Position numbers and translations under genes: made by a program | Origin: Parapontixanthobacter sp963736595 | GTDB lineage: Bacteria; Pseudomonadota; Alphaproteobacteria; Sphingomonadales; Sphingomonadaceae | Direction of reading: 5' to 3' | DNA length: 64,000 bases | NCBI GenBank assembly: GCA_963736595.1 | Contig: CAVTPG010000010.1 | Span: 1-64,000 of the forward strand | Shown here: one piece after another, positions 18,352-27,031 of the stretch | Position numbering within the stretch: position 1 is the stretch's first letter | How the letters are laid out: each line of letters begins with the position of its first letter | The notes under the pieces: generated by a model | What the model saw: only the letters and a program-made list of their open reading frames with translations | Told to the model about the DNA's origin: nothing | The model's database searches: none

Positions 18352-18750
18352 TCAGTCCTTGGCTTCGAAGTCCAATGAGGCGCTGTTTATGCAATAGCGC
18401 AGGCCAGCTGGACCCGGACCATCGGGAAAAACATGGCCAAGGTGTCCATCACATTTTGCGCACGTTACTTCGGTGCGGACCATGCCATGCGAATTGTCGC
18501 GATGCTCATCCACGGAAGAACCTTCTTTGGGTGCAGAGAAGCTGGGCCAGCCGCAACCGCTGTCGAATTTCTCATCGCTTTCAAACAAAGGCGCGCCGCA
18601 TCCGGCACATTTGTATTCGCCAGTGTCCTTGTGCCCGTCATATTCGCCAGTGAAGGCGCGTTCGGTGCCTTTCTCTCGCAGGATTTGGTACTGCTCAGGC
18701 GTCAGACGTTCGCGCCATTCGGCATCGGTCAGATTTTTGGGGTCGGTCAT
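18352..18750 (-). CDS. msrB: Peptide-methionine (R)-S-oxide reductase MsrB
   Basis: A 132-residue MsrB that repairs the R-epimer of methionine sulfoxide in proteins. Two CxxC pairs that bind zinc are present (CAGC and CAKC), as are SGCGWPSFSAP and the active-site RYCINSASLDF with the catalytic Cys. An ATG at 18777 would add nine residues, but AAGGAG lies at proper distance before 18750, giving the family-like start MTDPKNLTDAEWRERL. It has no signal peptide, so it is cytoplasmic. No partner MsrA is in the window. Confidence 0.95.
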   Translation of the reverse strand: MTDPKNLTDAEWRERLTPEQYQILREKGTERAFTGEYDGHKDTGEYKCAGCGAPLFESDEKFDSGCGWPSFSAPKEGSSVDEHRDNSHGMVRTEVTCAKCDGHLGHVFPDGPGPAGLRYCINSASLDFEAKD

Positions 18751-18835
18751 AGCAAGAAGCTCCTTTTCGCCTGTCATATGGTGCGCGAGAAGGTGCTTGT
18801 GAAGCCGCAGCTCGATCCTGCGAACAGGTCAGGTG

Positions 18836-19507
18836 TCACGCATCGACCATCGCGTAATGGGCGGGCGGATGAATGCCTTCCATCTTCTCTGACAGCATGG
18901 GGCGGAAACTGGGCCGGCTCTTGAATACCGAATACCAGCGGCGCGTCGGCCCGTGATCTTTCCAGTCGATTCCGCCTAGATAATCCGCGACCGAAATCTG
19001 CGCTGCGGCGGCCAGATCCGCCATGCTCATGGTCGGTCCGGCAACCCATGCGCGATTGTCGATCAGCCAGTCGATATAGTCGAGATGGCCATGCGCGTTC
19101 TTCATTGCCTGCCGCAACACCCGCGAATCCGGTGGCTGTTTCAGGATCAGGCGTTTTTTCATGCGCTCATGCAGCAGTGGCGCGGTGACATCGCCATAGA
19201 AATTCTCGTCGAACAGCGCGACCAACCGGCGAATTTCGGCGCGCCCTGTGGCCGTGCCGTTAATCATCGGGCTACGCTCGACCGTTTCTTCCAGATATTC
19301 GCAGATCGCGCGGCTGTCGCACAAAGTCAGCTTTTTCTCGGGATCATGCAGAACCGGAGTGCGCCCCGCCGGATTGAGCGCCCATAATTCATCGCGCCCT
19401 TCCCACGGATTTTCCCGCACAAGATCGTATTGAATGCCTTTTTCGCCCAGAAGCAGGCGCAGTTTGCGACTGAAGGGACACAAGGGGAATTGGTGAAGCT
19501 GCCACAT
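18836..19507 (-). CDS. Glutathione S-transferase family protein
   Basis: A 223-residue two-domain GST. The thioredoxin-like N-terminal domain has a CPFSRK active-site motif near residue 10, the cis-proline segment AGRTPVLHD and the glutathione-binding DSRAICEYLEE. The all-helical C-terminal domain includes the N-capping segment VAGPTMSMADLAAAAQ. The CPxS motif suggests a cysteine-type (omega/beta-like) enzyme with thiol transferase rather than classical conjugating activity. The start MWQLHQFPLCPFSRK at 19507 is more family-like than the ATG at 19522; neither has a clear Shine-Dalgarno. Substrate unknown. Confidence 0.88.
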   Translation of the reverse strand: MWQLHQFPLCPFSRKLRLLLGEKGIQYDLVRENPWEGRDELWALNPAGRTPVLHDPEKKLTLCDSRAICEYLEETVERSPMINGTATGRAEIRRLVALFDENFYGDVTAPLLHERMKKRLILKQPPDSRVLRQAMKNAHGHLDYIDWLIDNRAWVAGPTMSMADLAAAAQISVADYLGGIDWKDHGPTRRWYSVFKSRPSFRPMLSEKMEGIHPPAHYAMVDA

Positions 19508-19578
19508 GACGCAAAGGCCCATGCCGCAATGGTTAACGCGCGTCCATAGGTGCTTTATACAGCGTCGTGATTTGGCAC

Positions 19579-20028
19579 TTAATATTCGTCGCGCGCGACC
19601 TCTTCGACGCGGCTTGCCATCTCACGCAAAGCGGGCAGCATTGTTTCCAGCCCTTTAGCAAGACTGGCAATCGTACCCATCGCACGCGGGACGTTTTCGC
19701 CGATTTTTTCAGGAATATCGCTGCTTTGCGGGGCGACACTGCGCAAAGTCATGTGCGGGTCGACATCGTCCGGGTCATCGCCGGTAATTTCCGCTGCGGC
19801 TTGCGCCAAAGGGGCAATCGGCAAGTCCAGCAGCACTTCGCTCAAGGCTTGCAGCATCAAACCGATTTCCCGCTGCTTTTGCGGATCGCCCAGACTATCG
19901 ACAACGCTGGACAAGCCGCGCGTCTCGCTGACGGTGTCATTGGTCGGCGCATCGTAATCCTGCGCCATAACCGGCGCTGAAACCATCAATCCGGCAGACA
20001 GGGCAGCAGACAATATTACGGCTCGCAT
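19579..20028 (-). CDS. Small secreted protein of unknown function
   Basis: 149 residues with a clear Sec signal peptide (MRAVILSAALSAGLMVSAPV, cleavage near AMAQ/VMAQ). The mature part is acidic and mostly helical in composition, with stretches such as RGLSSVVDSLGDPQKQREIG, LQALSEVLLDLPIAPLAQA and ASLAKGLETMLPALREMASR. I recognise no domain. It is expected in the periplasm. It is followed on the same strand by no close gene (the GST start is 71 bases away) and preceded by another small secreted protein 88 bases upstream; the two may be cotranscribed. Confidence 0.75.
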   Translation of the reverse strand: MRAVILSAALSAGLMVSAPVMAQDYDAPTNDTVSETRGLSSVVDSLGDPQKQREIGLMLQALSEVLLDLPIAPLAQAAAEITGDDPDDVDPHMTLRSVAPQSSDIPEKIGENVPRAMGTIASLAKGLETMLPALREMASRVEEVARDEY

Positions 20029-20116
20029 AGCATATCCTCAATCAATCCATTAATATGGATGCGGTTTTATCTGAACAAGCGTGAGCCGATGCTGAACAAA
20101 TTTTGGTGCGTCGACC

Positions 20117-20521
20117 TTAAAGCCCCGTCGCATCAAGCAGCGACAGGCATGGCGGCATCACTTCAGCAATTGCCTCTTCCCGGTCCCACAATTCCTGCAC
20201 TTGCGCCGAAAGTAGGCGACTGACACCCGTCCGGTCAAGCGACGCCTCATCCATCAATTTGGCCATATTCCGCACCATGTATTCGCGGCCACGCTGCGAA
20301 ATATCGGGATAGGCCTGCGCGGCTTCATTACCATTGGCCTGACCATGCGCGACAACCGCAAAAGCAGCGGAACAGCGCAAGGCCGTCTGCTGCTCGATAG
20401 ACAGCTTTATGTCCGGTTCGGGCATGGTTTGCGACAGCGGTGGCGGCGCTGTTTGCTGCGCCACGGCAGAGAGGGGCAAAGCGGCGAGGCCGATTGCGAA
20501 GGCAAGTTTTCTCAATATCAT
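20117..20521 (-). CDS. Small secreted protein of unknown function
   Basis: 134 residues. A signal peptide (LRKLAFAIGLAALPLSAVAQ) ends near AVAQQ, so the product is probably periplasmic. The mature protein has only two cysteines, one in ALRCSAAFAVVAHGQ and one near the end (MPPCLSLLD), which could form a disulfide. The pattern of a single Cys, AAF and a C-terminal PPC resembles other small sphingomonad periplasmic proteins, but I cannot name a family. It is divergent from the VOC gene with 95 bases between starts. Confidence 0.72.
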   Translation of the reverse strand: MILRKLAFAIGLAALPLSAVAQQTAPPPLSQTMPEPDIKLSIEQQTALRCSAAFAVVAHGQANGNEAAQAYPDISQRGREYMVRNMAKLMDEASLDRTGVSRLLSAQVQELWDREEAIAEVMPPCLSLLDATGL

Positions 20522-20616
20522 GCGGTCTCATTATCGCGTGCCGGCTGAACCACAAGCAACGCTTGCGTGCGAAATGGTCACCGCCTACCCCACAGCCAAC
20601 TCAAAGGAGAATACCT

Positions 20617-20997
20617 ATGTTCAGTCACGTTATGCTGGGTGCAGACGACATCGAAGCCAGCAAGAAATTTTACGACGCCTGCTTTAAGGCATTGGGCGGC
20701 AGGGAAGGATCGGTCGATCCGAAAGGCCGCGTCTTGTATATGCACAATGGCGGCATTTTTCTCTTAAGCAAGCCGATCGATGGCGGCGCTGCTTGCGGTG
20801 CAAACGGCGGTACTGTGGGATTTGCCGTGGAGAATGAGGATCAAGGCAAAGCCTGGCACGAAGCGGGGCTGGCCAATGGTGGCACGGCAATCGAAGACCC
20901 GCCGGGCATCCGTACAAGCGACATCGGCAGTATGTATCTGGCTTATCTGCGCGATCCGGCAGGCAACAAAATCTGCGTGATGAAACGGATGGGATAG
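20617..20997 (+). CDS. VOC family protein (glyoxalase/bleomycin resistance fold)
   Basis: A 126-residue single-module vicinal-oxygen-chelate protein. It starts MFSHVMLGADDIEASKKFYD, typical of the family, and ends YLRDPAGNKICVMKRMG. AAAGGAG eight bases upstream fixes the start at 20617 although the frame is open from 20440. Such proteins dimerise to form metal-dependent lyases, dioxygenases or resistance proteins. The substrate cannot be predicted. A terminator follows 24 bases after the stop. Confidence 0.88.
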   Translation: MFSHVMLGADDIEASKKFYDACFKALGGREGSVDPKGRVLYMHNGGIFLLSKPIDGGAACGANGGTVGFAVENEDQGKAWHEAGLANGGTAIEDPPGIRTSDIGSMYLAYLRDPAGNKICVMKRMG

Positions 20998-21020
20998 GCA
21001 CCAGCCACAGAAGAGTGAAA

Positions 21021-21053
21021 AGGCCCGGATGCTTGGTTGCGTTCGGGCTTTTT
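21021..21053 (+). terminator. Rho-independent terminator after the VOC gene
   Basis: A 12-base-pair stem pairs AGGCCCGGATGC (21021-21032) with GCGTTCGGGCTT (21039-21050), several pairs being G-T, with a six-base loop. A T run follows (TTTTTC). The other strand ends with A-rich sequence, so it may also stop metW transcription, whose stop codon is at 21054. Confidence 0.75.
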
Positions 21054-21647
21054 CTATCGGCTTAGATGAAACACCGCGAATTCCGCGCGCAAATTCGCAG
21101 CTTTCGATGACAGTGGGCGCTCATCCGCAAAGAACCAGCTTCGCACGATCTTCGCTTGTTTCTGCCGTGCCAGCTCGCGGAAATCATCGACCGTTACGTG
21201 GTGAATGTTTCGGGTTTCATACCAGCTTAGCGGCAAGGCCCGCGTCACCGGCATCCGACCGCCGAACATCAAGGCGGCGCGCGTGCGCCAATGCGCGAAG
21301 TTGGGAAAGCTGACAAAGGCTTCGCGGCTTACGCGCAGCAATTCTTCGAGCATGGCATCGGGCCGCCGGGCCATTGGCAAAGTCTGGCTCAACACGGCAT
21401 AATCAAACGCCGCATCGGGGTACGCCGCCAAATCGCGATTGGCATCGCCCTGCACGACGCTCAAGCCGCGCGCGACACAGGCGGCAACCTGCTCCGGCTC
21501 GATATCCATACCCCGCGCATCGACGCGCTTTTCATCGCGTAACGCCGCCAGCAACGCCCCGTCACCGCAACCGATGTCAAGGACGCGCGTATCGGGCTTC
21601 ACCGCATCGGCAATTGCCGCCAGATCGGGTCGCAGGCTCTGGCTCAT
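21054..21647 (-). CDS. metW: Methionine biosynthesis protein MetW
   Basis: A 197-residue class I methyltransferase-like protein. The SAM-binding motif VLDIGCGDGALLAAL and the family-specific RGMDIEPEQVAACVARGLSV, QGDANRDLAAYPDAAFDYAV and SFPNFAHWRTR segments identify MetW. MetW is known to work together with MetX in homoserine O-acylation of many proteobacteria. Its ATG overlaps the metX stop by four bases (ATGA), confirming the metX-metW operon. Confidence 0.95.
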   Translation of the reverse strand: MSQSLRPDLAAIADAVKPDTRVLDIGCGDGALLAALRDEKRVDARGMDIEPEQVAACVARGLSVVQGDANRDLAAYPDAAFDYAVLSQTLPMARRPDAMLEELLRVSREAFVSFPNFAHWRTRAALMFGGRMPVTRALPLSWYETRNIHHVTVDDFRELARQKQAKIVRSWFFADERPLSSKAANLRAEFAVFHLSR

Positions 21648-22774
21648 TGGCTAAGGAACCCGCTCACCACCTGATCCAGCGCAGGCACATCGAGCAGAAA
21701 ACTGTCATGGCCATAAGGCGCGGACAACTCGACGAAGCTGACCGGCGCTCCGGCAGCGTTCAGGGCGTGTACGATATGCCGCGATTCCGCGGTCGGATAA
21801 AGCCAGTCGGTGTCGAAGCTGATGATGCAGAACTTTGCGGCGCTTTGGGCAAACGCATTGGCAAGGCTGCCCTTTTCAGGCGCGCCATGTTCCTCTGCCA
21901 AGTCGAAATAATCCATCGCCCGCGTGATGTAGAGATAGGAATTGGCGTCGAAACGGCGGGTGAAGCCGCTCCCCTGATAGCGCAAATAGCTCTCCACTTG
22001 AAAATCGGCATCGAAGCCGAAGCTTTTGGCGCCCGCACTGCCATCCGGGCGATCCTGCAACCGTCGCCCGAACTTTTCAGTCAGGCCGTCCTCCGACAGA
22101 TATGTAATGTGCGCGGCCATGCGCGCCACGGCAAGGCCAGCGTCGGGAGCGTGATCGGTCGCGTAATACTCGCCCTTGCCCCATGCAGGATCAGCCATAA
22201 TCGCTTGCCGCCCAACTTCATGAAACGCGATGTTCTGCGCCGAATGGCGGGCGGTGGTGGCGATGGCCAAGACCCGCTCTGCGCGATCAGGGAAATTGGC
22301 GGCCAAACTCAGCGCCTGCATCCCGCCCATCGATCCGCCGATAACGGTATGAAGCCGCTCGATTGCTAAACCGTCCAGCAAGGCGACCGTCCCGCGCACC
22401 ATGTCGCGGATCGTGATAACCGGGAAGCGCATCGCATATGGCTGCCCGTCGCTCGATTCGGACGCTGGCCCGGTCGAACCCATGCAACTGCCGATGACAT
22501 TGGCGCAAATGACATGGAAGCGTTCGGTATCGACGGGCTTGCCGGGACCGACCATCCGCTCCCACCAGCCCGGTTTGCCGGTGACAGGATGCTCGCTCGC
22601 GACATATTGATCGCCGGTCAACGCATGGCAGATAAGGATCGCATTATCGCGCGCCTCGTTCAGCGTTCCATAGGCTTCATAAGCGATTGTGACATCCGAC
22701 AGCATCTGTCCGCTGTCGAGCGGCAGATCGTGCGGCAAGTTGAAGCTGCGCGGGGATGGCGTGTCATTCGTCAT
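21644..22774 (-). CDS. metX: Homoserine O-acetyltransferase MetX
   Basis: A 376-residue alpha/beta hydrolase that acylates L-homoserine at the start of methionine synthesis. The nucleophile Ser148 lies in GGSMGGMQAL, and the C-terminal catalytic His is in YGHDSFLLD. ICHALTGDQYVAS, WWERMVGPGKP and CANVIGSCMGSTGPAS are typical MetX segments. Some family members use succinyl-CoA, and I cannot decide acyl specificity here. It is divergent from hisC with only about 85 bases between starts; a good promoter lies very close to the start codon. I found no SAM-II riboswitch, which often precedes alphaproteobacterial metX. Confidence 0.95.
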   Translation of the reverse strand: MTNDTPSPRSFNLPHDLPLDSGQMLSDVTIAYEAYGTLNEARDNAILICHALTGDQYVASEHPVTGKPGWWERMVGPGKPVDTERFHVICANVIGSCMGSTGPASESSDGQPYAMRFPVITIRDMVRGTVALLDGLAIERLHTVIGGSMGGMQALSLAANFPDRAERVLAIATTARHSAQNIAFHEVGRQAIMADPAWGKGEYYATDHAPDAGLAVARMAAHITYLSEDGLTEKFGRRLQDRPDGSAGAKSFGFDADFQVESYLRYQGSGFTRRFDANSYLYITRAMDYFDLAEEHGAPEKGSLANAFAQSAAKFCIISFDTDWLYPTAESRHIVHALNAAGAPVSFVELSAPYGHDSFLLDVPALDQVVSGFLSQ

Positions 22775-22786
22775 GGTCTGCGCCTC

Positions 22787-22814
22787 GCATTAGGCGGCAA
22801 GTCCGGTGTGTCAA
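22787..22814 (-). promoter_or_regulatory. Sigma-70-type promoter for metX-metW
   Basis: On the minus strand TTGACA (22809-22814) is separated by 16 bases from TAATGC (22787-22792). The 3' end of the -10 box is only 12 bases before the metX ATG at 22774, so the 5' leader would be a few bases at most and lacks room for a Shine-Dalgarno or riboswitch. Predicted from consensus only. Confidence 0.5.
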
Positions 22815-22858
22815 TTCACTGTTGCTTATCGCGCAAAGCCGCTATGCGCCGCGTCATT

Positions 22859-23971
22859 ATGGCACGAGAGCGACCCAGTCATCCGCAACCCAAGCCGTGG
22901 ATCGAGGCAATCCATGCGTATGTGCCGGGGAAAGCGAAGGCTTCCGACGGGCGGCCACTGGTCAAATTGTCGGCCAATGAAAACCCGCTGGGTTGCAGTG
23001 CCGACGCTCTGACCGCTTTGCAGCAAAGGCATGATCCTGCCACCTATCCCGACCCGGACGCTATCGCTTTGCGTGAAGCCATCGGGGCGGTGCATGACCT
23101 CGATCCAGCGCGGATCGTATGTGCGGCCGGCTCTGGTGATTTGCTCGGACTAGCCGCGCAGGCTTACGCTGGCCCAGATGATGAAGTCCTTTTTGCCCAG
23201 CACAGTTTTTCGCTTTACGAAGTTATTGCACGGCGATGCGGGGCAGTCCCGGTCGAAGCGCCGGATTGCGATTATGGCGCGGATGTGGATGCTTTGCTGT
23301 CTTGTGTGAGCGAGCGGACGCGCGTGGTGTTCATCGCCAACCCGAACAATCCAACCGGCAGCTATCTCCCGCATCAGGAAATCGAGCGATTGCACGCCGG
23401 ATTGCCCAGCGATGTGTTGCTGGTCCTCGATCAGGCCTATGCCGAATATCTCGATCCAACGGAGGCGGCAGCCGGATTGGCCTTGGCTGGCACGCATGAA
23501 AATGTGCTGGTCACGCGAACCTTCAGCAAAATTTACGGCTTGGCGGGAGAGCGGATCGGCTGGGCAACCGGCGCGCCCGACATCATTGCCAATCTCAATC
23601 GGATACGCGGACCGTTCAACGTCACCAATAGCGGGCAAGCCGCAGCCATTGCAGCACTCGGCGATCAGGATTTCGTTGCCAAAGCCCGCCAACACAATGC
23701 GCATGAGCGCGCCCGCTTCATCGAGATTATCGAAGGCCTCGGCAATCATGGTCTGCGCGCATTGCCAAGCGAAGGCAATTTCGTGATGGTCCTGTTCGAA
23801 GGCGCGTTGACGGCAGAGACCGCGCTGAATGGAATTGCCGATGCGGGCTTTGCCGTCCGCCATTTCCCCGGCGGCGACCTCGATCATGCGCTGCGCATAA
23901 CTATCGGCACGACCAAGCAGATGGACGTGATCGCAGGCACTTTGCGTAAACTTGCCGAGCGTGCGCGATGA
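22859..23971 (+). CDS. hisC: Histidinol-phosphate / aromatic aminotransferase
   Basis: A 370-residue fold-type I PLP aminotransferase of the HisC group. The N-terminus QPKPWIEAIHAYVPGKA and LSANENPLG are typical. IANPNNPTGSYLP holds the cofactor Asn, DQAYAEYLDP the ring-stacking Tyr/Asp, and TRTFSKIYGLAGERIGW the Schiff-base Lys. It could serve histidine synthesis, but it overlaps tyrC by four bases, so transamination in tyrosine/phenylalanine synthesis is at least equally likely. ATG 22844 is an alternative start; neither has a strong Shine-Dalgarno. Confidence 0.9.
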   Translation: MARERPSHPQPKPWIEAIHAYVPGKAKASDGRPLVKLSANENPLGCSADALTALQQRHDPATYPDPDAIALREAIGAVHDLDPARIVCAAGSGDLLGLAAQAYAGPDDEVLFAQHSFSLYEVIARRCGAVPVEAPDCDYGADVDALLSCVSERTRVVFIANPNNPTGSYLPHQEIERLHAGLPSDVLLVLDQAYAEYLDPTEAAAGLALAGTHENVLVTRTFSKIYGLAGERIGWATGAPDIIANLNRIRGPFNVTNSGQAAAIAALGDQDFVAKARQHNAHERARFIEIIEGLGNHGLRALPSEGNFVMVLFEGALTAETALNGIADAGFAVRHFPGGDLDHALRITIGTTKQMDVIAGTLRKLAERAR

Positions 23972-24867
23972 TCCGCAACGTCGCAATCATCGGACTTGGA
24001 TTGCTTGGCGGCTCGGTCGGGCTGGCCATTCGCGATCACGCTTCTGAGATTACTACAACCGGCTATGACGCCGATCCTGATACGCGCAAACGGGCAAAGG
24101 AGCGCGGGCTGGCAGATCAGGTCTGTGACACGCTAGACGACGCTGTTGCCAAGGCTGATCTGGTGCTCCTGTGCGTTCCGGTTGGCGCGATGAAAGCCGT
24201 CGCGTGTGAGCTTGTGCCCTACCTGACGGATCATGCAATTATCAGCGATGTCGGCTCTTCCAAGCAAAGCGTTCTGCGTGACTTGACCGAAGCCTTGCCG
24301 GGTCGCACGATCATCCCGGCGCATCCCGTGGCCGGGACCGAGCAGAGCGGACCGGACGCGGGTTTTGCAGACCTTTTCTCAGGCCGCTGGTGTATCCTGA
24401 CCCCGCCCGATGATGCTCCGGAAGCAGGCGTCACCGATCTTCGCCATTTCTGGGAAAGCCTGGGCGCTACGGTCGATATTATGGACGCCGCGCATCACGA
24501 TCTGGTGCTGGCCGTGACCAGTCACATTCCGCATTTGATCGCCTTCACCATCGTCGGTACCGCATCGGATATGGAAGACATCACCCGCAGCGAAGTCATC
24601 AAATATTCCGCTGGCGGTTTTCGCGACTTCACCCGCATCGCCGCGTCCGATCCGACCATGTGGCGCGATGTTTTCCTGCATAATCGCGAGGCCGTGCTGG
24701 AAATGCTGGGCCGCTTTACCGAAGATCTAACCGCCATGCAGCGCGCAATCCGGTCGGGCGATGGCGATGCTCTGTTTGCCATGTTCAGCCGCACCCGCGA
24801 CATCCGCCGCTCGATTATCGAGCAGGGGCAAGACGACGCCGCGCCTGATTTCGGGCGCAAACATTAG
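23968..24867 (+). CDS. tyrC: Prephenate/arogenate dehydrogenase
   Basis: A 299-residue NAD(P)-dependent dehydrogenase of tyrosine synthesis. The dinucleotide-binding motif IIGLGLLGGSVGLAIRD is at the start. Family segments include ISDVGSSKQSVLRDL, IIPAHPVAGTEQSGPDAG (substrate-binding His), GRWCILTPPDDAP and VLAVTSHIPHLIAF. No chorismate mutase or ACT domain is fused. Whether it prefers prephenate or arogenate cannot be read from sequence, though alphaproteobacterial members with this layout are often cyclohexadienyl dehydrogenases. The ATG overlaps the hisC stop. The convergent plsC ends four bases away. Confidence 0.93.
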   Translation: MIRNVAIIGLGLLGGSVGLAIRDHASEITTTGYDADPDTRKRAKERGLADQVCDTLDDAVAKADLVLLCVPVGAMKAVACELVPYLTDHAIISDVGSSKQSVLRDLTEALPGRTIIPAHPVAGTEQSGPDAGFADLFSGRWCILTPPDDAPEAGVTDLRHFWESLGATVDIMDAAHHDLVLAVTSHIPHLIAFTIVGTASDMEDITRSEVIKYSAGGFRDFTRIAASDPTMWRDVFLHNREAVLEMLGRFTEDLTAMQRAIRSGDGDALFAMFSRTRDIRRSIIEQGQDDAAPDFGRKH

Positions 24868-24870
24868 CGG

Positions 24871-25560
24871 TCAATTCAGCGCATTCATCTGCTCGATGAC
24901 ACGCCGTTCAACCTCGTGACGATCCAGTCCGGCAGGGATCGGCTCACCGAAGCGGTAGGTTATCGTGCCGGGTTTTTTCAGCCAGCGATGATACAGCGGA
25001 CCGCTATTCACGGCGACCGGGACCACCGGCAATTTCAGCGTTTTGTAAAGCCCTGCAAAACCCGATCGCAATGGCGCGGTTACGCCATGCGGAGTGCGCG
25101 TTCCTTCGGGGAAAATCACCAATGGACGGCCCTCTGCTGACAAGCGGCGCGCTTCGCGGATCATGGTCATCAGTGCCTTGGCCCCTGACTCGCGCGCAAC
25201 CGGGACGAGACCGTAAGCCTTGGCCGCCGGACCCCAGCCGGGAATTGCAAACAATTCCTGCTTGGCAAACACACTGGGCGTATCCAGCAAATTTGGCGCG
25301 TCGATCGCTTCGAAGAAACTCTCGTGTTTGATCGCATACAGCACCGGTCCATCCACCCGATGACCTTCGATCTCGACCTTGCAGCCGATGATGTGTTCCA
25401 GACACCAGCGTTGAAATTTGCCCCAGCGCGGGACCATCCGGCGAAAGGCCGGGACACTGATCGGCATCAGCGCCAGCGACGCGCCCGTAATCAAAATCGA
25501 CCCAGTATAAAACACCGGATAAAAGACGATATTGCGAAGGATGCGCAGCAGCATGGTCAT
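24871..25560 (-). CDS. plsC: 1-acyl-sn-glycerol-3-phosphate acyltransferase (PlsC-like)
   Basis: A 229-residue membrane-associated acyltransferase that makes phosphatidic acid from lysophosphatidic acid. An N-terminal hydrophobic segment (NIVFYPVFYTGSILITGASL) anchors it. Motif I is KHESFFEAID, an HX4E variant of the usual HX4D that is common in proteobacterial PlsC-like proteins. Motif III is VIFPEGTRTPHG and motif IV is LPVVPVAVNSG. The start at 25560 overlaps the ydcF stop by four bases. It ends the ftsE-ftsX-ydcF-plsC unit. Confidence 0.92.
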   Translation of the reverse strand: MTMLLRILRNIVFYPVFYTGSILITGASLALMPISVPAFRRMVPRWGKFQRWCLEHIIGCKVEIEGHRVDGPVLYAIKHESFFEAIDAPNLLDTPSVFAKQELFAIPGWGPAAKAYGLVPVARESGAKALMTMIREARRLSAEGRPLVIFPEGTRTPHGVTAPLRSGFAGLYKTLKLPVVPVAVNSGPLYHRWLKKPGTITYRFGEPIPAGLDRHEVERRVIEQMNALN

Positions 25561-26087
25561 AGGCCTGCAAAATGCGCGACGCGGCTGGCCAGAAATTTGT
25601 GATATTCCAGAAATAGGGTGGAGAGCGACGGGCTGGCCGATGTGGCATCCTGAATGATCGCAATGTCGTCGGGCAGGATCGAGCGAAACTCGGCATAAGC
25701 GCGGTGCATATGCCAATCGCTGGTGACCAGACGCACGCTGCTAAAACCATGCTCATCTAGCCAGTCGGCTGCTTCTTGCGCGTTGCTATGCGTGTCGACA
25801 GCCGCGTAACCCAGCGTGACACAGCATTCCATCACTGCGCTGTTCACCTCAAATTCCTCGGCGAATTCGCTCGCGCGCACTTCGGGATCGACGCCGGATA
25901 CGAACAATTCCTTGGCGTAGCCGCGTTCCAGAATCTCCAGCCCGCGCGCGATCCGTCCAGCGCCGCCTGTGGGAACGATCACCACATCGCTTGCTTCAGC
26001 TTCCAATGGCTGTGGCAACGTCACGGCAAAGGCAACGAACCCAAGCGCCCAGATTACAGCGATCGCGGATATTATGCGCCAAATCAT
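25557..26087 (-). CDS. YdcF family membrane protein (DUF218)
   Basis: A 176-residue DUF218 protein with one N-terminal transmembrane helix (IISAIAVIWALGFVAFAVTL). The conserved core has DVVIVPTGGAGRIARGLEIL, LFVSGVD, a THSNAQEAADWL segment and VTSDWHMHRAYAEF. Members such as SanA and ElyC act in envelope integrity or polyprenyl-lipid metabolism, but the reaction is uncertain. The start at 26087 overlaps the ftsX stop by four bases; the longer upstream frame reads ftsX sequence. Its place beside ftsEX and plsC suggests an envelope role. Confidence 0.88.
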   Translation of the reverse strand: MIWRIISAIAVIWALGFVAFAVTLPQPLEAEASDVVIVPTGGAGRIARGLEILERGYAKELFVSGVDPEVRASEFAEEFEVNSAVMECCVTLGYAAVDTHSNAQEAADWLDEHGFSSVRLVTSDWHMHRAYAEFRSILPDDIAIIQDATSASPSLSTLFLEYHKFLASRVAHFAGL

Positions 26088-27031
26088 GCGGGACGCCGTA
26101 GCAGGAAAAGCACCGTCAGGCGCGCCGTCAGCAATGCAATGACAGTGCCCGCTACCGGAATCAGTAGCAGCACGAGCCAGTCCAGCCAATCAAGACCTCC
26201 GCCCGAAACCAGCCCCGATTCCAGAGCGGCAAATTGCGACCCTAAAAGCAACAGAGCAGCCAGACCCAGGGCAAACCCCACGCCGCTACCAATAATCGCA
26301 TCCACCTTCATGGCGCGCTGCACGACGCGCGCGATCTGATGATCGTCGCCGCCCAGCAGGTGAATAACTTCAATGGTTTTCGCATTGACCGATAATGCGT
26401 TGCGCGATGCGAGCCAGACAGCCGTAATGCCGGTAAAGGCCAACATCGCAACCAGCAGCAGCGCGAGCCATTGCAGCGATGTAATTGCGGCAAAAACCGG
26501 AGCCAGCCATTCGGACTGCGCATTGATGCGCGCATCGGGCGCATCGCGCTTGACCAGATTGGTCAGGCGCAATTGCTCGACTTCGCTGGCTGGCCCTGTC
26601 AATCGCGCGTCGATCAACGCAGGGATCGGGATTGCGGGCGCGTCGGGATCGATCTCGCCGAGCCAGGGCGTCAGCATCGCATTCAATTCCTCCGGTGGAA
26701 CCGCCCTGACCGAAGACACGCGCGGATCAGCCGATAGCAAACGCACGGCGGCATCGACCTGCCGCTCGCGCTCTGCCGGATCTGCCTCCACGATCTGCAC
26801 CGTAATCGCGCCCGACAATTCATCGTTCGCGCTGCTGGCCAAGTGATTGAGCGCCAACGCTCCGCCAGCCGCCAGCACTACGAGTGCCACCATAATCGCA
26901 ATGATCCAGGGCATCGGCCCGCCGATCCGCGTACGAGGCAAGAGCTGGGTCGCCTGCTTGCGGTGCAGCGGTGTCAGGCCGCGTTTGACCGCGTCGGAAA
27001 TGACCGGAGGGCGCTTCACGGCATTTCCCAA
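26084..27031 (-). CDS. ftsX: Cell division ABC transporter permease FtsX
   Basis: A 315-residue FtsX with four predicted membrane segments: one at about residues 41-62 (PWIIAIMVALVVLAAGGALA), then three in the C-terminal half (ALLLVAMLAFTGITAVWLAS, GSGVGFALGLAALLLLGS and LVLLLIPVAGTVIALL). A periplasmic loop of about 120 residues lies between the first and second. TIEVIHLLGGDDHQIAR is the conserved cytoplasmic coupling region. With FtsE it links ATP hydrolysis to septal peptidoglycan hydrolysis. It overlaps the ftsE end by 16 bases. Confidence 0.92.
   Translation of the reverse strand: MGNAVKRPPVISDAVKRGLTPLHRKQATQLLPRTRIGGPMPWIIAIMVALVVLAAGGALALNHLASSANDELSGAITVQIVEADPAERERQVDAAVRLLSADPRVSSVRAVPPEELNAMLTPWLGEIDPDAPAIPIPALIDARLTGPASEVEQLRLTNLVKRDAPDARINAQSEWLAPVFAAITSLQWLALLLVAMLAFTGITAVWLASRNALSVNAKTIEVIHLLGGDDHQIARVVQRAMKVDAIIGSGVGFALGLAALLLLGSQFAALESGLVSGGGLDWLDWLVLLLIPVAGTVIALLTARLTVLFLLRRPA

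Noticed and set aside
22775..22858. SAM-II riboswitch before metX
   Set aside because: I looked for its conserved pairing and A-rich tail and did not find them; the predicted promoter also leaves no room.
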